Positions 9,681 to 22,900 of a DNA stretch of 64,000 nt are shown piece by piece. The DNA is from Amphiura filiformis. Taxonomy: Eukaryota; Echinodermata; Ophiuroidea; Amphilepidida; Amphiuridae. Below the pieces are notes generated by a model that had not been told where the DNA came from, searched no databases, and worked only from the letters and a program-made list of their open reading frames with translations. The translations under genes were made by a program, and so were the position numbers. The DNA is taken from positions 2,613,935 through 2,677,934 of the forward strand of contig NC_092629.1 of NCBI RefSeq assembly GCF_039555335.1, given 5' to 3'. Position 1 is the first letter of the stretch; every line of letters begins with the position of its first letter.

Positions 9681-12582
9681 ATGGCCCTCCATATCTTCCT
9701 GTCTTGCATTGCTGTTGTCATGTCAGTTGTTTCAAGTCCGGTGTCTTGCTTCAAAATGTCGACATATGTTAGGGCAGGCCTTCCTTGCTTCCTTTTCCCA
9801 TGCTTCGGAATCCAGTGCACCAGTTGAGATAAATGTTCTGTCTTGCTTCTATAGCAGTGACAAGCAAACCGAGTCTTTCTCTCTCTCTAATCTTGTCCGA
9901 TAACTTAGGAATGTCACCATACAGCTCTTTGTTTGTCATATGCTGTTTCCAGTGGACATTACGCATTGACCTCAACCATCTGGTAAAGCAGCCATCCAGC
10001 TCCTTTGCCAATTTGGTAGTGACTGTCCATGCCTCACACCCATAGAGCAGTACCGATTCCATTGTTGCTGTAAATAGGCGCTGTATGAATCTTGCTGAGA
10101 GCGACGATCTTGGCCATCCCATTACAAGCTCTCCAGGCTGCTGCTTTTCGTATTTTTATATCCTTTTCTGAGCTCTTCATCCACGCTTCTAGGTACTTGA
10201 AATCTAGGACCTCCTTAATCTGTGTTCCACTGTTTGACCCAGTTATATAAATGGGTACCGGCATGCAGTACTGGGAATGTAAATACAGACTCATGCGTGG
10301 GAGGAGCAGCGAACACCCTACAACCATTCAGGAGAGTCTGGCCCAAATGCTGAGGAATTACGCATTGACCTCAACCATCTGGTAAAGCAGCCATCCAGCT
10401 CCTTTGCCAATTTGGTAGTGACTGTCCATGCCTCACACCCATAGAGCAGTACCGATTCCATTGTTGCTGTAAATAGGCGCTGTATGAATCTTGCTGAGAG
10501 CGACGACTTCCCGATCTTGGCCATCCCATTACAAGCTCTCCAGGCTGCTGCTTTTCGTATTTTTATATCCTTTTCTGAGCTCTTCATCCACGCTTCTAGG
10601 TACTTGAAATCTGGGACCTCCTTAATCTGTGTTCCACTGTTTGACCCAGTTATATAAATGGGTACCGGCATGCAGTACTGGGAATGTAAATACAGACTCA
10701 TGCGTGGGAGGAGTAGCGAACACCCTACAACCATTCAGGAGAGTCTGGCCCAAATGCTGAGGAATTACGCATTGACCTCAACCATCTGGTAAAGCAGCCA
10801 TCCAGCTCCTTTGCCAATTTGGTAGTGACTGTCCATGCCTCACACACATAGAGCAGTACCGATTCCACTTGTTGCTGTAAATAGGCGCTGTATGAATCTT
10901 GCTGAGAGCGACGACTTCCCGATCTTGGCCATCCCATTACAAGCTCTCCAGGCTGCTGCTTTTCGTATTTTTATATCCTTTTCTGAGCTCTTCATCCACG
11001 CTTCTAGGTAAATAATTATGCATGTTCTATTGTTATTACACAAAGTTGAAAAACTGCATTACAATGAAAATGGAACAGTCCATATACTTGAACTAAATGG
11101 ACTGACATAGACTCCTGGGGGAATCCTATTGTAATTAAAATCAAGAAAGTTCTGTGGATATGGAAAGGTGTGAAATACAGACTTGAACTGGCAACCCATG
11201 ATCAGGGAAATCCCTAAATTAAAATCACTGGAAAAATTCTGAACTCTGCTGTGACAATGGCCCTCCATATCTTCCTGTCTTGCATTGCTGTTGTCATGTC
11301 AGTTGTTTCAAGTCCGGTGTCTTGCTTCAAAATGTCGACATATGTTAGGGCAGGCCTTCCTTGCTTCCTTTTCCCATGCTTCGGAATCCAGTGCACCAGT
11401 TGAGATAAATGTTCTGTCTTGCTTCTATAGCAGTGACAAGCAAACCGAGTCTTTCTCTCTCTCTAATCTTGTCCGATAACTTAGGAATGTCACCATACAG
11501 CTCTTTGTTTGTCATATGCTGTTTCCAGTGGACATTACGCATTGACCTCAACCATCTGGTAAAGCAGCCATCCAGCTCCTTTGCCAATTTGGTAGTGACT
11601 GTCCATGCCTCACACCCATAGAGCAGTACCGATTCCATTGTTGCTGTAAATAGGCGCTGTATGAATCTTGCTGAGAGCGACGATCTTGGCCATCCCATTA
11701 CAAGCTCTCCAGGCTGCTGCTTTTCGTATTTTTATATCCTTTTCTGAGCTCTTCATCCACGCTTCTAGGTACTTGAAATCTAGGACCTCCTTAATCTGTG
11801 TTCCACTGTTTGACCCAGTTATATAAATGGGTACCGGCATGCAGTACTGGGAATGTAAATACAGACTCATGCGTGGGAGGAGTAGCGAACACCCTACAAC
11901 CATTCAGGAGAGTCTGGCCCAAATGCTGAGGAATTACGCATTGACCTCAACCATCTGGTAAAGCAGCCATCCAGCTCCTTTGCCAATTTGGTAGTGACTG
12001 TCCATGCCTCACACCCATAGAGCAGTACCGATTCCATTGTTGCTGTAAATAGGCGCTGTATGAATCTTGCTGAGAGCGACGACTTCCCGATCTTGGCCAT
12101 CCCATTACAAGCTCTCCAGGCTGCTGCTTTTCGTATTTTTATATCCTTTTCTGAGCTCTTCATCCACGCTTCTAGGTACTTGAAATCTGGGACCTCCTTA
12201 ATCTGTGTTCCACTGTTTGACCCAGTTATATAAATGGGTACCGGCATGCAGTACTGGGAATGTAAATACAGACTCATGCGTGGGAGGAGAAGGAACACCC
12301 TACAACCATTCAGGAGAGTCTGGCCCAAATGCTGAGGAATTACGCATTGACCTCAACCATCTGGTAAAGCAGCCATCCAGCTCCTTTGCCAATTTGGTAG
12401 TGACTGTCCATGCCTCACACACATAGAGCAGTACCGATTCCATTGTTGCTGTAAATAGGCGCTGTATGAATCTTGCTGAGAGCGACGACTTCCCGATCTT
12501 GGCCATCCCATTACAAGCTCTCCAGGCTGCTGCTTTTCGTATTTTTATATCCTTTTCTGAGCTCTTCATCCACGCTTCTAGG
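9433..12582. repeat. 1.58 kb tandem duplication joining an LTR tail to a retrotransposon RT fragment
   Basis: Segment 9433-11008 is repeated almost exactly at 11009-12582 (offset 1,576 bases). Each unit starts with the last 248 bases of the LTR and continues into minus-strand non-LTR retrotransposon sequence. The junctions share only a couple of bases (AGG|TAAATAATT against CC|TAAATAATT). The copies differ by a few bases, for example an extra dinucleotide near 10866. The duplication therefore post-dates insertion of the LTR element. Confidence 0.92.
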
Positions 12583-12610
12583 TACTTGAAATCTGGGACC
12601 TCCTTAATCT
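9958..12610 (-). repeat. Six-copy array of a roughly 400 bp RT-fragment unit
   Basis: Copies begin near 9958, 10358, 10766, 11534, 11934 and 12342. Each encodes, on the minus strand, the RT segment between FKYLEAWMKSS and CFTRWLRSMRN. Complete units end in a spacer of about 125 bases (for example 10228-10353) that replaces the normal retrotransposon sequence. Spacing is 400 and 408 bases, except where the duplicated LTR tail interrupts. Confidence 0.88.
11009..11256 (-). repeat. Duplicated LTR tail (solo fragment)
   Basis: It matches 9433-9680, ends at the same GTGACA and is followed by the same ATGGCCCTCC flank. It is a by-product of tandem duplication and not an independent insertion. Confidence 0.93.
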
Positions 12611-12898
12611 GTGTTCCACTGTTTGTCTTAATTGTGATACCTTTGTTATGGTTAAATGCTATGAACTTGATTTTGCCAGCATTCATTCTCAGTCCGACTT
12701 TTCCAACTGATGTTTCCACCTGGCTGAGTAGTTTGTTAGCTTAATCTATTTCCTCTGACAGTAATGTTATATCATCGGCAAAATCAAAGTCAGTGACAAC
12801 CTCTGGACCAATACGTCTACTTTTTCTTCTTTCCAGTTGGAATTCAAGTTCCTCTTCCTTACCCTCTATTGCTGTTCTCAGGGCATAATCCAGTACCA

Positions 12899-13426
12899 CT
12901 ACAGATAAATATGGAGCAAGAGTGTCGCACTGGCTAGTATTTCGAAGAGGTCTGTTTCTCCATCAGGTGAAATCACTTGTGCTTTTGTCTTTGCATACAT
13001 ATTGCCAATGGCTTTAACAAGCTGCTCAGGGACCCCATAGGCTTTCAGAATTTTCAGCATTTTGCCCCTGTGGATGGTATCAAAAGCATTTCGGAAGTCA
13101 ATAAAGGTAATTATTGCTGGAAGGTTGTTAGCTTTGATCCCTTCGATGAGCCTCCGTGGGGCAAGAATATGGCCGACTGTGGTCCTTCCAACTCGGAATC
13201 CATTTTGATTGTTTCTCAGGTGTTCATCGAGTTCTGGTCTGATCCTATTGAGGATCATCCTATTGAAAGTCTTTGCCACTATCGAACTTAAGCTGATTCC
13301 CCTGTAGTTTCCAGCTTGGCTGAGATCTCCAGACTTGGGTATAGGTACTATGTTCAGGATAGACCACTGTTCTGGCAGTTCTCCCTCGCTCCAATGCACG
13401 GTTACAGAATTCAAGAATGATATCAT
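12899..13426 (-). pseudogene. Reverse transcriptase core of the RTE-like element, frame broken
   Basis: The frame carries LPEQWSILNIVPIPKSGD, NYRGISLSS, NQNGFRVGRTT and FIDFRNAFDTIHR, the standard early RT motifs of non-LTR elements. The downstream part continues in another frame, where an acidic catalytic stretch (DFADD) lies near 12775. Upstream coding (13440-13850) is again in another frame. This is a dead copy. Confidence 0.85.
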
Positions 13427-13669
13427 CTAGGTCGCACTCTTGAGAACTACAGGTGGTATGCCATCTTCGCCACAGCTTTTACCTTCCACCAATGCATTTT
13501 TTGCCTTTTCATATTCCTCTTGTTCGAATGGCCCTGTTTTGATGCTGAGCTCTTCTAAGACTGCTGGAATATCTTCATCGTCATCATCAATGTCAGGAGG
13601 GCTTCCTAGTAGGTTCTTGAAATGGTCGTACCAGTTAGTAACTCTTTCCTTCTGGGTGTTGCCTTCCAG

Positions 13670-14035
13670 TTACCCTTTCCTAGATGCCAATCTGCCTGTG
13701 ATGTCATTTATGAGTCTCCAACTCTGGCCGTGTTTGCTGTTGGCATGGGACATTTCCACTTCTATTAACTTAGTGCTAACATCTTCTTCCTGCACCTGGT
13801 CGTATGCTTCTGCGAGCCTCTTCTTTGCTTGTTTATACACCAGTCTATGATCTTCAGTTGTATTTTCCTGATACGCTATCTTGATCTTGTCTCTTGCCTC
13901 AGTCACTCTTGGATCGTTTGAGAAGCGTACCCTACGTGCTTTCTTATTCACGGGCACAGTTTTATGTGTAGCTTCCGTGTGGGCTGTTATTAACCTTTCA
14001 TACTTCTCTGTGGCTGTTTCACTTATATTTTCCAA
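13670..14035 (-). pseudogene. Linker region upstream of RT in the same element
   Basis: This is a 121-residue frame rich in charged residues (for example YKQAKKRLAEAYDQVQ), followed by WRLINDITGR. That is the usual lead-in to RT in these elements. Homologous coding appears to extend to about 14100, where the element is truncated. Confidence 0.7.
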
Positions 14036-14140
14036 TGGCTGGAATCTGTTTCGGCGTATCGTTTTTTGGAGGTTGCTATCGATCCATGCGTGCCCAACGA
14101 CTACGTGAAACGGATATGACTTTACTTGAAGTGAACATCA

Positions 14141-15284
14141 TAGGACAACCTTTAAACATAGGTGAGCTGTCCAATCTGTGATATGAACTAAAGCCATCCA
14201 TTATTGTCATCGTTGAATTAGGGATTCAATCATGTTTCACCGTTGTTCATCACCGTTTAACAACGATGCGACCGCGTCGTCTGCGTGGTTTACTTCGCGA
14301 GGGCAGCTTTAGCCTACCGGGAAGACCAGATTCTTGACTAGGTCATCACTGATCTTGATGCCACCTGCACAGTGCAAGAAATACTAGGTACTGCAAGACT
14401 GCATCTGTCCCTATTCACAAGAGAGATTCGAAGTCTAATCCATTTCTTTGCCGCCCCATCTTTCTGCTTTTTGATAACTTGTTAAGCCAAAAAATTACAA
14501 TGATTAACTTGAATTTACAAGTCTTTAGGGTTTATTGTCACAGCATTCAGAAACCGCCCTAAAAATGCATGTTTTGGTCCTTGTTCCAAAAAAATTGACC
14601 CATTAAAATTGCACTTGCATTGCCAGTTAAAATTAATTAAAAGATCAGGATCTAGCTTGGTTTCACTTGGCAAAACAGGATAATATTTGTAATCCACCAC
14701 AAATTGTGTTATGTTGTGTTTTTCTGGAATTGAGATTAAGTTCCTCCAAAGACTTTTTAAATAACTCAAAATGCTTTTTTACGAAATTATAGAAATTATT
14801 ATTGATATCCTATTTGTGTTACACATCCGCCTAATATACAATGTCATAATGGCTCATTAGGTCATAAAAGTTGCAGTTTGGAAAGTTTGATGTTGTTCCA
14901 TTATGATGGAGTAGATTGGATGAAAGTTCAAATTATAAATCATCATCTTTTCTTGCACAATGAACCATTTAGACCAAACGCAACAATGTGTGACATTGTA
15001 AATTAAACTGGCGTGTAAAATAAATGGGAGACGTTGTGTCAGTGTGAACTTTTATTTCGACATAGGTTAAAGGGTATGACCTTGTACCCCAACACCCAAT
15101 AGTTTCATGCCGGTCTTTCATTCCCTTTCGATATGAAAGCCAAAATTGAAGCCCCATAGACATAAAGAACATATCGAATACGTTGTGGATAGTGGTTACC
15201 TCTATACGGCAAGCGGAATCCGCATCGAGGCGCATTACTGGGATGTAGATCAAACAGCTTTCCTCCTGTGCGCGGTCCTTCGGT
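14141..15284. other. No gene recognised
   Basis: Bases 14141-14470 may still be degraded retrotransposon 5' sequence, because they read into the same strand but have no usable frame. From 14470 to 15284 only short AT-rich frames occur. No exon, RNA gene or terminal repeat was recognised. Confidence 0.4.
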
Positions 15285-15612
15285 CTATTGTCATTTAGTC
15301 TAATATCCTTTGGTCTTATTCCCGTTTCGCTGTATTATTGGTCTATTACTAGAAAGGCAAATTGCCATTTAGTCTAATAATCATATAGTCAAATGTCCAT
15401 TTAGTCTAATATTGTTTGGTCTAATATCCAGTATGTCTCTTTTAAGACCATATAGTCTAATAACCATATGGGTGTAATATGTTTTATAACCATTTAGTCT
15501 AATAACCGTTTGGTCTAATAACCGTTAGGTCCAATACTCATATGGTCTAAACCAGTTAGTCTAATACGGTTTCGTCTATTTGCCAATTCGTCTAAAAAAT
15601 TGCCATTTCGTC
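15285..15612. repeat. Degenerate minisatellite built on a TTTAGTCTAATA-like unit
   Basis: About fifteen imperfect copies of a roughly 20-base unit are present. They vary around ATTTAGTCTAATA, GTTTGGTCTAATA and ATATGGTCTAA, and all run in the same direction. No coding function is seen. Confidence 0.75.
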
Positions 15613-15833
15613 TCCTACTGGTGAAAGGCTGAAAATACGTGTAATGAGACAGGCATTTGAAATGAGATGAGCACATGTAAACAAACGTACAACATATATA
15701 AAATCCTTTGCATTCTTAGTACAATTTTTATTTCGTGAAAAACAGTGACTTTTTTCAACGGGAATAAGCAAACTATAATGCAATTTATCAGTTTCGCCGT
15801 CGAGCAATGAGTAAAGGAGGAAATTGGAAAAAT

Positions 15834-15905
15834 GATCCCGACAGGGAAGTGAACCCAGAACCTCTGGTATACGAGACCAGCGCCTTAACCACTTGGCACG
15901 GGAGC
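15834..15905 (-). tRNA. tRNA-Thr(CGT)-like sequence, probably a pseudogene or SINE head
   Basis: The minus strand folds as a 72-base cloverleaf. It has a D-arm around TGCCAAGTGGTTAAGGC and a perfect anticodon stem CTGGT/ACCAG with loop CTCGTAT (anticodon CGT, Thr). The T-arm deviates (TTCACTT instead of TTCGANT, with a stem mismatch), and the acceptor stem GCTCCCG against CGGGATC has one mismatch. The damaged B box argues for a decayed copy. An active tRNA gene cannot be excluded. Confidence 0.5.
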
Positions 15906-16345
15906 TTTATGATTAGGCAGACTGGGAATTTAACCTATAAGCGGTCACTTAACCCTACCTGCTTCGTGCAAGTCAGGACAGCTCTATTTACGCTTGTCAA
16001 GCCCGAGCCACATTGGGATGACTTGATTTTATTGTCATAAAATTTACCGATTCAAGCAGTTTAGAAAGAAGTATAGCCCTCTATATGTCTACATGTGCTA
16101 ATAAGCTATGCAATGGCCAACAGGATGCTAATTTTATCGGTTTTGTCCTTACATGATGTATTTGGTTGAAATGACTTAAACAATACTTGTGCTATAAAAT
16201 TGACTTTTAAACTATTTGTACTTATTTATCAATTTAAGGAGAAAATATACTGCGCCAAAAAAGTATCCATACAATTGGAAAAATAATCACAATTCCAAAA
16301 CTGAACCATGTTGGAATACATTTGTTTTTTAATACATCTAATCCT
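15906..16345. other. No gene recognised
   Basis: AT-rich sequence with only short chance frames. Confidence 0.4.
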
Positions 16346-16762
16346 GCACATTATGACACACACTGAATCCAATGTGACCTCAAGAAGCAAAGTTACAAAC
16401 CTTTGAATAGACGAATGTCCCGTTTTAAAAGTGACAAACTGGCAAAAAGATTCCAACAAGCGCAACACAGTTTCTTCAATGAAGCTTTATTTAAAGCAGT
16501 TTTTATTTCAGATTTTACTTCTCTGCACTTTTCATAACTTTCATTTTATTTGTCAGTTCTTTTGTTCCAATTTTTCCTTGTTCCTTTTGTTTTAAATTAA
16601 AGCACGCATAAATTTGCCATTCATTTCTCCCAAACCAGATCTCTAGTCCGTGGAGTTTTGAATGGGCCAGTTTGTCACTTTTAAAACTGGACCTTCGTCA
16701 AATCAAAATTAATGCTTTCCTTCTTGAGGTCACATTGGATTTAATGGGGTGTCATAATGTGC
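16346..16762. repeat. Foldback element downstream of gene A
   Basis: Bases 16346-16443 pair, as an imperfect inverted repeat of about 98 bases, with 16666-16762. Matching blocks include GCACATTATGACAC, CCAATGTGACCTCAAGAAG and TTTTAAAAGTGACAAACTGG. It lies 140 bases beyond the stop codon of gene A, so it may fall in its 3' untranslated region. Its class is unknown. Confidence 0.7.
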
Positions 16763-16900
16763 CGGATGAGATCACTGAACTACCCATCGTACGCGTTGTT
16801 ACTTCCGGGTTTTCAACATCTCGTAAGTACGCTCTCCTCAAAGGTTTACAATAATGTATTTATATAATAGCATTACATCCACAAATGACATTTAGGGCCT

Positions 16901-19900
16901 TTAATATGATCCATCTGCCCACACTCTTATGTAGTCCACCTGCATGGCAGCGCCCTCTCCATTGTTAACATCTGGATTCCATGTGGGATACCAGTTGTCT
17001 TTGGCTAACCAGAGATCTTTGGGTCCGGTTTGTGAGGAGTCAACCCATGGCTTCGGATACGGTTGATTGGTATTACTATCCGGCCAGTAACCACCTACTC
17101 CGCCCACAGCTACATTCATTATGATGTAGAACTAGAATAAGGATGTAGAAAGACAGAGCAAAATGATCCTTATACTGACATGTTCTATATAATACGCTCG
17201 TATGTTTAGTCATTATACATTTTGAGAAGCCAAAAGTAGTTTAGGTTACCTGTAGGTCCCATTACACTTGCATAATTTCTGATTTTTTTTTGGGGGGGGG
17301 GAATTTACAAAATATTCCTATTTTGCCAAATGAAACATTGCTAGATCCTAAGATCCTAATACTTTAGTTAGTTGTAGCTGGTAAATGAAAGTCAGATTTT
17401 AATATTTGGTAAGTTGTTTGAAATAATAACTAAAACATGCGTTTTTAGGGTGTTTTTCGTATGCTGTGACAATCAAGCCCAAAAAATTGTACTAAGACTA
17501 ATTTCAGGTTATGTATTCTGATATTTCGTTTTTCTATTACTTTTTCTAACCGATTATCAAAATAACCATAGATTAAAGTACACTCCTAGCCTGTGTCAAA
17601 ATATTGATTGCTTAGACCTGTGCCAAGTCTTTGAATTGTGGGACTGCAATTGTTCGAAAACATGCAAAATTACATATTTTTGGCCCATTTTCTCTCAAAT
17701 TGCAAGAATATTAAAATTTAACTTTTATTGTCAGTTAGAACTAATTAAAGGATTTGTATTTAGCTATGTTTTATTTGGCTGAGCAGGATAATATTATTTT
17801 AATCCCCCCAAAAAATTATGCTGTATTTTTGGGGAAATGAGAGAAGGAACTAAAAAGGTTTTGTATACGTAAATTATTGACACAAGATTAAGATGTGACA
17901 TATAACTCGACTTGTGAAGGGAAAATGAACACTTGGTTAAGGCAAAAGTATGATAATTTTAACCCTTACATCCTGATCGAAAGGCGCCATTTTGTTGGGT
18001 GAGTTTGCCCACGGATTGTCTGTGTTAGGAATTTCCTTTGCGAATTCCCCGAAGTCATAGAAACCAGATTGGCCAGGATCGACTTTCATAATCTCTTCAT
18101 CATCGACGAAGAACCTAAGGAAGACAAACACGTGAAAAGGTGACAACATTACACCTCAGATATTGCCCCAATGGGCACACTTCACAGAAATTGCTACGCT
18201 CCAAATTACACCGTATTAAACAATTTCGCGATTGTGAGTTAACACTTTCTGGCTCTCAACCGTCAATATAGCTCAATTATTTGACAAGAACAAACTGCAG
18301 ATGATTGAACCAGTGTCCTAGGCAAAGGGCTGCAAACCCCTTCCCCTCAACCTCACATTTCCTTCCTCTGAAACCCACCTTGCCCCATTTGCATTTCACC
18401 TTGGCCTCCCCCTCGGGAAATATCCTGGTTACGCAACTGGGTTGAACTCGAATTGCCACAGACTAATGGAAGTCTCACACTTTACCGATTGAACTCAATC
18501 GACGGCTTAATATAATGTTTTGAAAACTATACTTAGTGGCTAACTTAGAAGACAGGACAAATATACTAAATGCATATCGATTGTTTTCTTGTTTACAACT
18601 TTACTATCATTATAATGAAATTTGATTATTCAAAGTCTCGAATTAGAGCTTACTTAATTGTGGAAGGAGTCCACTCCACGCTGTATATGTGGAAGCCTTT
18701 TCCAAAGTTATCACCACCGTCCAAATTTCTATAAAATAAAACAAAATAATTCATTTCAGTCGTAAGGTCTTACAATAAGCATGATAAAGACGCATACTAT
18801 TGTTCTCATCTTCATTCACCTAGATTCTGTAAAAATGTACAGTCAGTGTAATCATTTTCCTATACAGGGTGTCCCAAAAAATAGACATCGGAATCAAAAA
18901 AATTAAAATGTATCGCATAGCTTATTTTATTTTACATCACGTACAAGAATTTCATTTGATTAGGTGATTGGTTCCGAAGAAATGAACGATTACATAATGC
19001 GCGCATCAATGTAGTTCATTCCAAGTTCGATCACAGGGGCTTTTTTCATACTCGCTCACCGCTTCCTGAAGTTTGTGTATCTCATTTAATTTAGTCCGCA
19101 TTATCTTTTTACTAATCCAACGGAGTTATGATATTCATGCTTTCACTGAAGATGAATAATAGTTTGTCCGAGAAAACTTTGATTTCTACAATTGGAAGCT
19201 TTCCAACTTTAATTCTTTAGATTGTGCATATATATTATATTTTAACTTTCCAAAGAACATTTGAGCCAAGAATGACAATAATCAAAGGCTTACAGTTTAC
19301 GTGTGATTTTTGATACCATGCAATATTAATGTTGAAGTTTTCAAAGATTTAAACTTTGCATTACAATTTAATGTGTGTAAGAATTTTTTAAGCCAGGAGG
19401 GATTCTTTTATGCAATAATTCTTTATGCAACATTTAAATCAACATTAACGAAAATAGATATTTACAAGTACCGAACATCATCTCACATGCAAGCTTTCAT
19501 TTTCAACATCGTGCAGGTTTTCAATTTGAACAAATTCTAATTTCATGTTTTGCAAGAAACAGATTGTTTAAAAAGGACGAAAAGGATTTCATAGACCAAA
19601 CATGAAGCCCATTGACAGTTAACCATAGTGCGCATTGTGTTGAATGATCTTTTTTCAAACTTGGAATGAAGTGAATTGACGCATGCGTTATGTAATCGCT
19701 CATTTCTCCGCAATCAGTCAGCTGAATCCAGTAATATTGACATATAAGATGCAGAATAAGATGGGCTACATGCTGACGTTTACATTTTTGGATTCTTATG
19801 TCTATTTCTGGACTTACGTCCAAATTTATTTGCCCAGTAATTTTTTTGGGACACCCTGTACATGTAGTAATCTGACACAAGGACCTAGGTTAGGTCCTTG

Positions 19901-22900
19901 CGATATATTCATAACAAGATAAAGAATATATAACTTACTTGCTAGATACAGTCAATGGATATTTGTTATTAGGCAAAAATGGCCCCCAATGCAAAGCAGA
20001 ACCCATTTGATCAACTCCTACTGAGTTACCGCTAGGGTCAGTGTAAAGCAGATTACCTGAAGAAAAAAATAGCCCAAAATAATGGATTAGCCCTCGTTCT
20101 ATGAAGGGGTTTTTCATTCAGCATAATAAAACGAATAAGGACTTAAACTAATTGTACAGCCTTCCTTGCACTCAATTTAGTGATATGATTTTTACTTCGG
20201 CATCCTACCGGGCAGTGGGACCGACCATCAAAGAGGGAGGTGGTTCTGTAAAATTGTTAGTTGGTAGCTAGGTAGAAAATCTAGGGTAAATCGCCTGGTT
20301 ATATTGAAGAGACACATAGGTACCAAATATAATAGTATATGACGTTTAAAATAGACAATTTGCCGGTTTGCAACACCCCCCCCCCCCATCTCCCTCGTAG
20401 CCCGTGTTGTAAAATATGACTCGGTAGGACGAAGGTTACCGGTTAATTATTGTGAATACTGTCTATCACTTACCACGAGACTCAACGATATCGATTTCAC
20501 CTGATGCGGGCCATTCCCCGTAACTGTTACGGCGAGGTAAAAGCCAAATAGCTACAATGTAAGACAGAGAAATATTGAAATAATCATACATGGGGACACG
20601 TTTTTGTTAGGGCCTCGATTGTGTCCTTTATAATTTGTCCGTTAAAATATATTAGTATTTAGCTGCACCTTTAAAGGTGGTTTCAGACACACCCCACAGT
20701 CCTACATTGTATTTTGTAGATAACAACTCATGTGGTATACGTTTGCTATTTCTGACAACAACGACTTCTTAGCTATAGGACCAGAGGTGTAACGAGGAGG
20801 GACATTGCGCCCCTGCTCGAAACACCAAGACAGAAATGACCAAAGGTTGTAATACGCATCTAATTTTGACCCATTTTAGCGTTCAAATTGCAATTTTTAT
20901 TAGCGGGTAAGCGGGACGATTTGGATCAATGGCAACGGGACTCCTTTGTAGCTTACAACCCAGTAGCGTAATTTACATTCTTAGCTTACCTGGCCATAAC
21001 CAATCCCCTACAGGCATCCTGGCCGAGACTTCGACTTTGCCGTATTTAAAGGCAAATGAGTGGACAGTTCGTATGCGAGCTGATTGAACCGGGTTGATAT
21101 AGTTGACGTCATTACCCTGTCTTTGGCAACCATACCAGGCGTTGCCAGTGCATAGATTAGCAGGAGATGAACCTAATAAAAACAATCAATTTAAATTAAT
21201 TCAATTAAAAATACACATGCGCATCAAAACTATCAACAGTTTTGCGGATTTGATGTGCTCAGCAATTGAAATCCATAACCGATGCAAACGTTCTGTCTGT
21301 TTTGACTTTGGTTCATAGAGAAGTGATTTTGATATCATTGAAAAGAACAGATTCTGAGCGTCTAAATTTAAAAAAAGAATGAATTATTGTATTTACTTCC
21401 TGCAAACCCGAGTTACGCTCATTCGAATAAACCGCCCATATTTGTAGCTGCACACAGTTTCTCTTCCCAAGCATGTAGTCATGATCATGGTACCCGCCAT
21501 GGTAGCGTGTTGACTGGTATAGCCGATATTCAAATACAAAATGAAGTTGTTTAGCAGGAGCGGTTTCAATCAATAATGCCTAGCGGGCTACATTATTGTC
21601 TAAAGACGGTCCTCAAGAGTTCTTTTTTTTTAATTTTTCAATTTCATCATATTGCACTGCTCACAAAGAAACGTGTACGAGTACAATATAGCACTTATAT
21701 TATGGCGACAAAGTTTCTTGAATTTCATCGTCTCTTTCGTCGCCAGTTTCCCACAGCTGATCAGATATGAAGTACATGTAATTATGTAATATTATTATGT
21801 AGACAAACTTTGAATCATGTGGTTCTAATGATCCGAGAGTCTGAAGCTTCAGGTGTCCGGAAGACCGCGAACTGATAGATCACAAGTAAACATTGTTAGA
21901 GTTATGCATGAGTTGTAAATAGACCCAAAGATCAGCAGCTCAAGATGCAACCCCCTTCGCCATATTTCCCAAGCAAGTTTCAGTCGCACCCTGCGGGAGA
22001 CTATGAATTACACAAGTTATAAGAGTTATCATGAATATACAAGGGGGTATCCATACAAACTACAGCACCGTCGTGGATTTTGCATTCGAATATAGCGCAC
22101 TACCAATCAATACACTATACACATGAAAGTGAAACCGTGGGCAGCTACACAATTCTTGTTTTAATTTAGACGTTAAGAATCTGCTCTTTTCAATGATGTT
22201 TTCATTTACAGCGGATTCCTTCCAGATTTTGTACAAAAGTGTCACAAACAAGAGTTTACTTCATTTTGAATCACCCTGTATTAAACGTAGCAAATCTTAC
22301 CCCAGAGACTGAGAGTTCCTCTATTAAGGAATCCTGGTCCGAAGAGGTCTTCTGTTAGAGTCTTATAAAATTGAACAAAAAGAACATAGAAGCGTATAAT
22401 ATAGTATCTTGTTAACTTTATTTCAATTTGCTTTGGAGTTGGCATGTTTCTTGACAAATTTGTATTTTTTGGACAAACAAAATACAAATTCGCTTATTCT
22501 AAAGAGAATATTTTGTAACCAAATGAGCAGGAAATGAATGCCCTCCATACCCATCTACATCGACGAGACTTAGTAAGATACCATGACAAAACTTAAAAAG
22601 TAGTTTAGATACTAGTAGTTTAACTAGGTAGACAATTGAACCAATAAAAATATGAAAGCAAAGCGCTTGAGCCTGATCCCATCAGGACCCAAGTATGTCT
22701 CCAAACGAAATGATTATATGGACAGATCGCCATTCTACGCGTATTTATAAGCCCAGCGGAATACGGTTCCAAACCGCCACCACGAAATCTATCATAGCGT
22801 TACTCTCAACTTGAGACGTTACATACTATATACCATGTTGCATATACTTACAGGCTTGATAAATAAACTACCATCACGCACGTAGCTGTTGCTTCGGTTA

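Larger units (their letters stand above)
9681..14140 (-). mobile_element. Decayed non-LTR retrotransposon (RTE-like), 5'-truncated and rearranged
   Basis: Read on the minus strand, the parts are a linker region (13670-14035), the RT core (12899-13426), an FADD-like catalytic stretch near 12770-12800, and the region after the RT palm (about 9700-12720), which is amplified. The C-terminal part has a TYVDILKQDTG motif and WRAIV, as in endonuclease/RT elements common in marine invertebrates. Frames are broken near 13430, 12890 and 9830. No endonuclease domain is seen. Clade assignment (RTE-like) is inferred from the motif pattern. Confidence 0.85.

Noticed and set aside
19521-19880. 119-codon minus-strand frame
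   Set aside because: It lies inside the mariner-like MITE and runs out through its terminal repeat; there is no transposase pattern.
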